Source of the DNA: Firmicutes bacterium UBA3553
GTDB taxonomy: Bacteria; Bacillota; Clostridia; Tissierellales; Sedimentibacteraceae
DNA length: 64,000 nucleotides
Assembly (NCBI GenBank): GCA_002381185.1
Contig: DFOA01000063.1
Coordinates: 1-64,000, forward strand
Direction: 5' to 3'
Positions 59,368-64,000 of the stretch are shown piece by piece. Below the pieces are notes generated by a model. That model saw only the letters and a list, made by a program, of their open reading frames with translations. It ran no database searches and was not told the DNA's origin. Position 1 is the first letter of the stretch; each line of letters starts with the position of its first letter. A program made the position numbers and the translations under genes.

Positions 59368-60048
59368 TTAATGTGATGTTTTTTTAATAATTAAATTGCC
59401 TATAAATTGAATTATTGAAACCAGAATCAGAATTACCACAACCGAAACATAGGTTATATCCTGATAAAATCTGTTATGGCCGTATCTTATGACAAAGGAG
59501 CCCAGGCCTCCGCCTCCTACGGCACCGCCCATAGCGGTCAGACCCAGCAGGCTGATGGCTGTTATGGTTGTTGAACGTGCCAGAGCCGGTATGCTTTCCT
59601 TGAGATATACTCTGAAGATTATTCCGACAGGGGATATGCCCATGGATTGAGCCGCCTCAATAAGACCGTTGTCAATGTCCGACAGTGCCATATCAACCTG
59701 TCTTATAAAGAAGGGAGTACATCCGACCACAAGGGGAAAAACAGCTCCCTTTACGCCTATAAAAGTTCCCACTATCAGTTTTGTCAACGGAATCAGGGCA
59801 GTTATCAAGATTACAAACGGTATTGAACGGAATAAGTTAACCAGTTTATCTATTATTTGATGAACAAAGTTGTTTTCCATTATGTTTCCCTTCCTTGTAA
59901 CAACCAGCAGGATTCCTAAAAAAAGTCCTGCAATGAATGAATAGATTCCGGATAAAAAAAGCATTTGCATGGTTTCACCGATACTTTTGATAAATTCATC
60001 AGAATAATTAAGCAAATTTGGGGTATATATTTCCAATACTTTAAGCAT
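59368..60048 (-). CDS. metI: MetI ABC permease
   Basis: A 226-residue permease with five or six helices. The E-x2-G-x9-G loop reads E-A-A-Q-S-M-G-I-S-P-V-G-I-I near residue 135, and A-M-G-G-A-V-G-G-G-G-L-G-S-F-V-I-R-Y-G near residue 180 is characteristic of methionine permeases. It overlaps metN by 8 bp, so they are coupled. It forms the channel for MetN and takes substrate from MetQ. Confidence 0.95.
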   Translation of the reverse strand: MLKVLEIYTPNLLNYSDEFIKSIGETMQMLFLSGIYSFIAGLFLGILLVVTRKGNIMENNFVHQIIDKLVNLFRSIPFVILITALIPLTKLIVGTFIGVKGAVFPLVVGCTPFFIRQVDMALSDIDNGLIEAAQSMGISPVGIIFRVYLKESIPALARSTTITAISLLGLTAMGGAVGGGGLGSFVIRYGHNRFYQDITYVSVVVILILVSIIQFIGNLIIKKTSH

Positions 60049-61075
60049 ACTTAATTACCTCCACTTTAATATTGATATCCTTCAGATGACGGACAACAGA
60101 TTCCTGGTCGTCTTCACTTCCGCTTAAAATTACAATTAAAGAACCCAGTACGGTTTCTGATATTACCTCAATGTTTCCGAAAATAATGCTTGCATTTACA
60201 TTGTACTTTCTTGAAATGTAAGAAATTATGGGTTCTTTTGTATTTGAACCGTAAAAGTCCAATCTGCAAAGCTTTTGCCCGTTTTCAAGTTTTACTATTG
60301 ATGAATGCTCCTTAATTAAATCATCAATACGGGTGAGATTTGAAGTAGTATTTATAAAGTCTTTTGTTATTTGAGCCTGAGGATTAGAAAAAATGGAAAC
60401 AACATCATTTAATTCTACCACACGGCCGTTTTCCATCACTGCGACTCTGTTGCATATTTCCTTTATTACACTCATCTCATGGGTTATAATTACTATGGTT
60501 ATGCCCAATTTTTTGTTTAAATCCTTTAACAGTCTTAATATGGACTGTGTAGTTTGCGGGTCCAATGCGGAGGTTGCCTCATCGCATAATAAAATTCCAG
60601 GATCATTGGCTAATGCCCTTGCTATGGCAACTCTTTGCTTTTGTCCTCCTGACAGCTGTGACGGATAAGATTTGGCTTTGTCCGCAATGCCCACCAGATT
60701 TAAAAGAGAAGTAACCTTTTTATTAATTTCATTCTTGTCAATGCCTTTATATCTTAAAGGAAAAGCCACATTTTCAAAAACCGTTCTTGATGCAAGCAGG
60801 TTAAATTGTTGAAATATCATTCCTATTTTTTGACGGTGTTTTCGCAGGCTTCTTTCGTTTAACTGAACAAGGTCCACGTCATCAATAACTACTTTGCCTT
60901 GAGTTGGACGCTCTAGTAAATTAATACATCTGACCAGTGTGCTTTTTCCGGCTCCGCTGTATCCAATTACTCCGAATATTTCTGATTTTTCAATTCTCAA
61001 GCTTACATTTTTAACAGCATTGACTTTGCCGCTGTCCGAAGAGAAGGTTTTTGACACGTCTATCAATTCAATCAT
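60041..61075 (-). CDS. metN: MetN ABC ATPase with NIL domain
   Basis: A 344-residue ATPase: Walker A G-Y-S-G-A-G-K-S-T near residue 37, signature L-S-G-G-Q-K-Q-R near residue 140 and Walker B L-L-C-D-E-A-T-S-A-L near residue 162. The C-terminal 80 residues form the NIL (methionine-sensing) domain (K-L-C-R-L-D-F-Y-G), which inhibits transport when intracellular methionine is high. It is 11 bp after the M20 amidohydrolase gene and overlaps metI. Confidence 0.96.
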   Translation of the reverse strand: MIELIDVSKTFSSDSGKVNAVKNVSLRIEKSEIFGVIGYSGAGKSTLVRCINLLERPTQGKVVIDDVDLVQLNERSLRKHRQKIGMIFQQFNLLASRTVFENVAFPLRYKGIDKNEINKKVTSLLNLVGIADKAKSYPSQLSGGQKQRVAIARALANDPGILLCDEATSALDPQTTQSILRLLKDLNKKLGITIVIITHEMSVIKEICNRVAVMENGRVVELNDVVSIFSNPQAQITKDFINTTSNLTRIDDLIKEHSSIVKLENGQKLCRLDFYGSNTKEPIISYISRKYNVNASIIFGNIEVISETVLGSLIVILSGSEDDQESVVRHLKDINIKVEVIKYA

Positions 61076-61085
61076 TATGTACCTC

Positions 61086-62282
61086 CTAGCTGTTCTGATT
61101 TTTTACGTTCTCTGAATGCTGTTCCTTTATTTTTTTAAGGAGGTCTGGATTCAGGATTAAATCCAATGCCGTATGGGCAAGGACTTTAGCTCCTAATCCT
61201 ATGGAGTTTAATCCTAATTCGCTTTTGGAAGCCTCCCGGAATTCAATGCTGTGACCGGCAATGTATTTGTCGGAAATCTTTATAGAGGGCTGAATTGTTG
61301 GAACAACCTGGCTTACATTTCCTACATCCGAGGAACCAAGACCCTTATGTGCAGGTTCGGAAGGGATGAATTCTCCATAACTGCTTAAATGTTTTTCATA
61401 GATTTCATCAAATAAAGGCGTCGGAACAATGTTGTCAACACTGTTCTGGAACAGCCCGAATTTGCAAGTTGCTCCGGTTTGAAGAGCAGCACCTTTTACT
61501 ATGTTCTCAAATTTATTGTACAAATCGTTAAGTATCGGCCTTGATTTGGCACGAAGGTAAAACCTGGCACTGGCGTAATCCGGAACAACGTTGGCCGCAG
61601 CACCGCCGTTTGTAATAACACCGTGGATTCTTACATCATCTGTCAGGTGCTGTCTCAACGCATTACTTGCATTGTAAACCTGTATGACAGCATCCAATGC
61701 ATTGATACCTTTTTCAGGTGCGCCTGCCGCATGGGCTGATTTTCCGAAAAATTCCACATCCACAGGATCATTGGCTAAAGAAGCCTTGGTCAGACTGTGA
61801 TCATATCCTGGATGTAGCCCTAAAGCAAAATCCACATCATCAAAATAACCGTTTTTCACAAAGCTGCCTTTGGCGCTTCCGTTTTCTCCGCCTTCTTCTC
61901 CCGGTGTTCCGTAAACTCTGATTTCACCGCCTGCATCGTCAATTATTTCCTTTAATGCCGCAGCAGCCAGAGAAGCAGTCGCTCCGTATAGGTTGTGACC
62001 ACATGCATGTCCGATTCCGGGAAGAGCGTCATATTCTGCAAGAAATACTATTATGGGGCCGGGCTTAGAGCTTTTATATCTTGCATCAAAGCCTGTGGGA
62101 TGACCTGCCACATCTGATTTTACTTGAAATCCTTCCTTCTCAAGCTGTTCGCCTAAGGTTTTGCTGGCGAAAAACTCATGGTTGCTTACCTCGGGTGTTT
62201 TGTGAATATCCAAAGCGATAGTTTGATATTCTGATAGTTTTTTTGAAACTGCTTCATCAATTAATTCTCTGATAACTGACAT
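61086..62282 (-). CDS. M20-family amidohydrolase (N-acyl-amino-acid deacylase-like)
   Basis: A 398-residue M20 metallopeptidase. The G-H-A-C-G-H-N-L-Y-G motif near residue 100, the acidic E-E-G-G-E-N-G (metal bridge) near residue 138, and L-H-P-G-Y-D-H near residue 168 give the dinuclear metal site; S-S-D-V-G-N-V near residue 330 follows. The shape fits amidohydrolases and AbgB-like dimers acting on N-acyl or aminobenzoyl amino acids. It is the first gene of the SAM-riboswitch met operon, so N-acyl-methionine is a plausible substrate. ATG 62282 has AAAGGAGGA. Confidence 0.88.
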   Translation of the reverse strand: MSVIRELIDEAVSKKLSEYQTIALDIHKTPEVSNHEFFASKTLGEQLEKEGFQVKSDVAGHPTGFDARYKSSKPGPIIVFLAEYDALPGIGHACGHNLYGATASLAAAALKEIIDDAGGEIRVYGTPGEEGGENGSAKGSFVKNGYFDDVDFALGLHPGYDHSLTKASLANDPVDVEFFGKSAHAAGAPEKGINALDAVIQVYNASNALRQHLTDDVRIHGVITNGGAAANVVPDYASARFYLRAKSRPILNDLYNKFENIVKGAALQTGATCKFGLFQNSVDNIVPTPLFDEIYEKHLSSYGEFIPSEPAHKGLGSSDVGNVSQVVPTIQPSIKISDKYIAGHSIEFREASKSELGLNSIGLGAKVLAHTALDLILNPDLLKKIKEQHSENVKNQNS

Positions 62283-62410
62283 TATAATTCCTCCTTTAAT
62301 ATAATTCGCAGGCTGCATCACCAATCTATTTGTTCGCTGCCGCTCACATAAATTTGGATTACGCTGCATAAGACCTACGCTATTTTTCAGAAAAAACACT
62401 CTGAAAAATA

Positions 62411-62557
62411 AAAACCTACTTTCCGATATAAGAAAGTAGGTTAAGTGACTAATATACTCTCTTATCTCTCAAACACTTGGTTTGCAGGATTTAGCACCTT
62501 GGATATATCCAGGTTGCCGGGCTTCATAGGACCAGTTCCTCCGCCACTCTTGATAAG
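62411..62557 (-). promoter_or_regulatory. SAM-I riboswitch with terminator
   Basis: On the minus strand: CTTATCAAGAGTGGCGGAGG, ACTGG, CCTATGAAGCCCGGCAACC, AAGGTGCTAAATCCTGC, and closing GAGATAAG (62461-62468). It is followed by the terminator AACCTACTTTC/GAAAGTAGGTT with a T-run. High SAM would stop transcription of the M20-metNIQ operon. Confidence 0.96.
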
Positions 62558-62701
62558 AATTAATTTTTAATTTGTATTAAACATATATGTTTTATATATG
62601 TTTGATGATTTTTTCTAAGTATAACTTCTGTATAATATATTGTCAAGAGTTTTTTAAAAGAAAATTTAGAAAATTTTTAACAAGATTTTTTATATGAATT
62701 G

Positions 62702-63625
62702 CTATAAGCTTACAGTAGGCTCCAAGACTGTAAGAGCATTATCAATGGTATTCAAATTTGCAATAGCACCTATAGGAATTGCCATTTTGTAATATCCATG
62801 GCCGGATGCTAAATTTGTCATAAGCGGTTTACCTAACGGAACTAATACTTCATTTATCAAGTCTGCATAGGTTTTGCCGTATGCATCAGTGCAATTTGAA
62901 CATTCACCCACGATTATACCAGCACAGTCGCGAAATTTACCTGCACGAATCAAGTGTGTAACGAGCCTGTAAACCCTGCTTATTGCTTCATGGGTTTCCT
63001 CTATAAAAACAATTTTACCTCTTGTATCAACTTCAAATGGAGTCCCCAAAGTATCAACAAATGATGTGAGGTTTCCGCCGACTATGGCACCGGTTACATT
63101 TCCAGGAACCCTGCTCACCAGTGGAATTCCAGGAGGATTTTCCAATGGGCGCGGTGAAGTCAATGTTGATGTGGCCGTAAAAAACTGATCAAAATTGTAT
63201 GCAGGTGTGGTTTCTCTGAAATCTATCAGAAGAAGGCTGTGAAAAGTTATTAAGTTTGACAATATGTACAATACATTCAATAGCACTGTAATATCACTAT
63301 ATCCGGTAATAATTTTGGGATTTTGACTTATGAAATTATAATCAAGGTATGGGAGAATGTCTGCTACGCCCGTGCCGCCTCTTGCAGGAATTATGGCTCT
63401 CACGTCAGGATTTTCAAACATACTCATTAAATCTGAAGCCCGCTGCTGTGGGGTGGCGGCAACATAGCCTGCCCATGAATAAACATAATTTCCCACTACT
63501 ACATTAAATCCCAAATTTTCGAGAAACTGTATCCTTGCATTGATTGTAGCTTCATCTCTCGGACTTCCGAGGGTAACTACGCCCACGGTATCTCCCGCAC
63601 GTAAAATAGGTGGTCTTATTGCCAT
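62702..63625 (-). CDS. S66-family LD-carboxypeptidase (MccF/LdcA type)
   Basis: A 307-residue serine peptidase. Ser110 is in I-I-T-G-Y-S-D-I-T, preceded by A-R-G-G-T-G near residue 82; Glu is in V-F-I-E-E-T-H-E near residue 210 and His in A-S-G-H-G-Y-Y-K near residue 275. The fold is that of LdcA and MccF; peptidoglycan LD-peptides or microcin-like nucleotides are possible substrates. No signal peptide, so cytoplasmic. It lies between the SAM-I leader and a truncated radical SAM gene, on the same strand. ATG is preceded by GGAGGCGG. Confidence 0.9.
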   Translation of the reverse strand: MAIRPPILRAGDTVGVVTLGSPRDEATINARIQFLENLGFNVVVGNYVYSWAGYVAATPQQRASDLMSMFENPDVRAIIPARGGTGVADILPYLDYNFISQNPKIITGYSDITVLLNVLYILSNLITFHSLLLIDFRETTPAYNFDQFFTATSTLTSPRPLENPPGIPLVSRVPGNVTGAIVGGNLTSFVDTLGTPFEVDTRGKIVFIEETHEAISRVYRLVTHLIRAGKFRDCAGIIVGECSNCTDAYGKTYADLINEVLVPLGKPLMTNLASGHGYYKMAIPIGAIANLNTIDNALTVLEPTVSL

Positions 63626-63726
63626 TTGTACCGCCTCCAGAGAATAAAAATAATTTAAACTATTACATACCAGTATATGATGTCTCTGCTAATTGGTTAA
63701 CCTCTGCATTCACATATTGATTTGCA

Positions 63727-64000
63727 CTATACGCCTTCTCCGTTAAATTCAGGAATAAAACTCTCAGACTGTGTTTCACCTTCTTGAATAAATCCGTTTT
63801 CCACTCCTAATCCGACAGCATAATCAATTAGCTCGTCATATTCGTCATCCGTTATTTTTCTGTTAATTTCAGGGTACATGGCAATATGGGGAAGTGGAGT
63901 ATACTGATTCATAATACTTATATAAATGTTATTTTCGAATGTGTCATAGAGATATTTAATTATATTTTTAGAATCTTTCAAACATCCCGGCAGCATCATG
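63727..64000 (-). CDS. Radical SAM protein (PFL-activase-like), C-terminal part at window edge
   Basis: Only the end of the gene is in the window. The 90 visible residues read L-P-G-C-L-K-D-S-K-N-I-I-K-Y-L, I-Y-I-S-I-M-N-Q-Y-T-P, E-L-I-D-Y-A-V-G-L-G-V-E-N-G-F-I-Q-E-G and S-E-S-F-I-P-E-F-N-G-E-G-V. These are the C-terminal motifs of a conserved family of PFL-activating-enzyme-like radical SAM proteins; the Cys cluster is outside the window. Function uncertain. Confidence 0.75.
   Translation of the reverse strand, partial: MMLPGCLKDSKNIIKYLYDTFENNIYISIMNQYTPLPHIAMYPEINRKITDDEYDELIDYAVGLGVENGFIQEGETQSESFIPEFNGEGV

Noticed and set aside
1..64000. CRISPR arrays, prophage modules, replication origin, rRNA genes.
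   Set aside because: No regularly spaced repeats, integrase or structural phage genes, DnaA-box clusters or rRNA segments were seen; the DUF5131 and RhuM genes alone do not make a prophage.

Overview
The window looks like the chromosome of a low-GC, anaerobic, spore-forming member of the Clostridia (Bacillota). The evidence is dipicolinate synthase (dpaA/dpaB) with a SigK-type promoter, several spore-surface-like DUF4183 proteins, AT-rich promoters with TTGACA/TATAAT boxes, strong GGAGG ribosome sites, and Firmicutes-style cis-regulatory RNAs (T-box, SAM-I, guanidine-I, Mn2+/yybP-ykoY, probable preQ1-I). A probable selenocysteine codon implies a Sec-decoding organism. The genus cannot be fixed from the sequence. 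There are no rRNA, tRNA, CRISPR or intact insertion-sequence genes.

Layout. Positions 1-2.4 kb: an HD hydrolase, a RhuM-family protein and decayed fragments. 2.4-7.4 kb (minus strand): four probable spore-surface genes, including a 1028-residue repeat protein. 7.7-12.7 kb: a queD-like gene with a probable preQ1 element, then single metabolic genes scattered among dispersed degenerate repeats and gene remnants (GNAT, cysteine hydrolase, REP-type transposase). 13-15.5 kb: a self-regulated TetR operon carrying two DUF genes of unknown function (DUF6323/DUF6179). 15.7-21.4 kb: DUF3841, catalase, CapA-like, MFS, and remnants of a rifampicin-phosphotransferase-like gene and an MFS gene. 21.6-23.9 kb: radical SAM protein, OhrR and a peroxiredoxin whose catalytic cysteine codon is UGA. 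24-29.6 kb: Vat-like acetyltransferase, then the lysine/dipicolinate cluster dpaA-dpaB, lysC-asd (convergent) and dapA.

29.9-34.8 kb: a two-component system followed by an SGNH lipoprotein, an MBOAT acyltransferase and a truncated AlgJ/DHHW-type gene, which suggests surface-polymer O-acylation. 35-38.7 kb: guanidine-riboswitch-controlled SMR exporter, nitroreductase, MBL hydrolase, CsoR next to a P-type ATPase remnant, and mntP under a Mn2+ riboswitch. 38.8-44.9 kb: B3/B4 protein, yaaA, an amber-interrupted small gene, SDR, and T-box-controlled valS. 45-52.9 kb: a GIY-YIG protein plus a fused MoxR-AAA/VWA protein, several DUF genes, AraC regulators, and clpP overlapping an AraC-type gene. 53-56.7 kb: a TetR/ABC-transporter operon with a double-palindrome operator. 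57-64 kb: GyrI-like and AlkZ-related genes, then a SAM-I-riboswitch operon (M20 amidohydrolase-metN-metI-metQ), an LD-carboxypeptidase, and the end of a radical SAM gene cut by the window edge.

Most likely new biology: the UGA-containing peroxiredoxin in the OhrR operon, the TetR-DUF6323-DUF6179 operon, the single-chain MoxR/VWA system with a GIY-YIG partner, and the Cys-heptad insertion in MntP. All functional assignments are by recognition of family signatures in the translated sequence; no searches were run.
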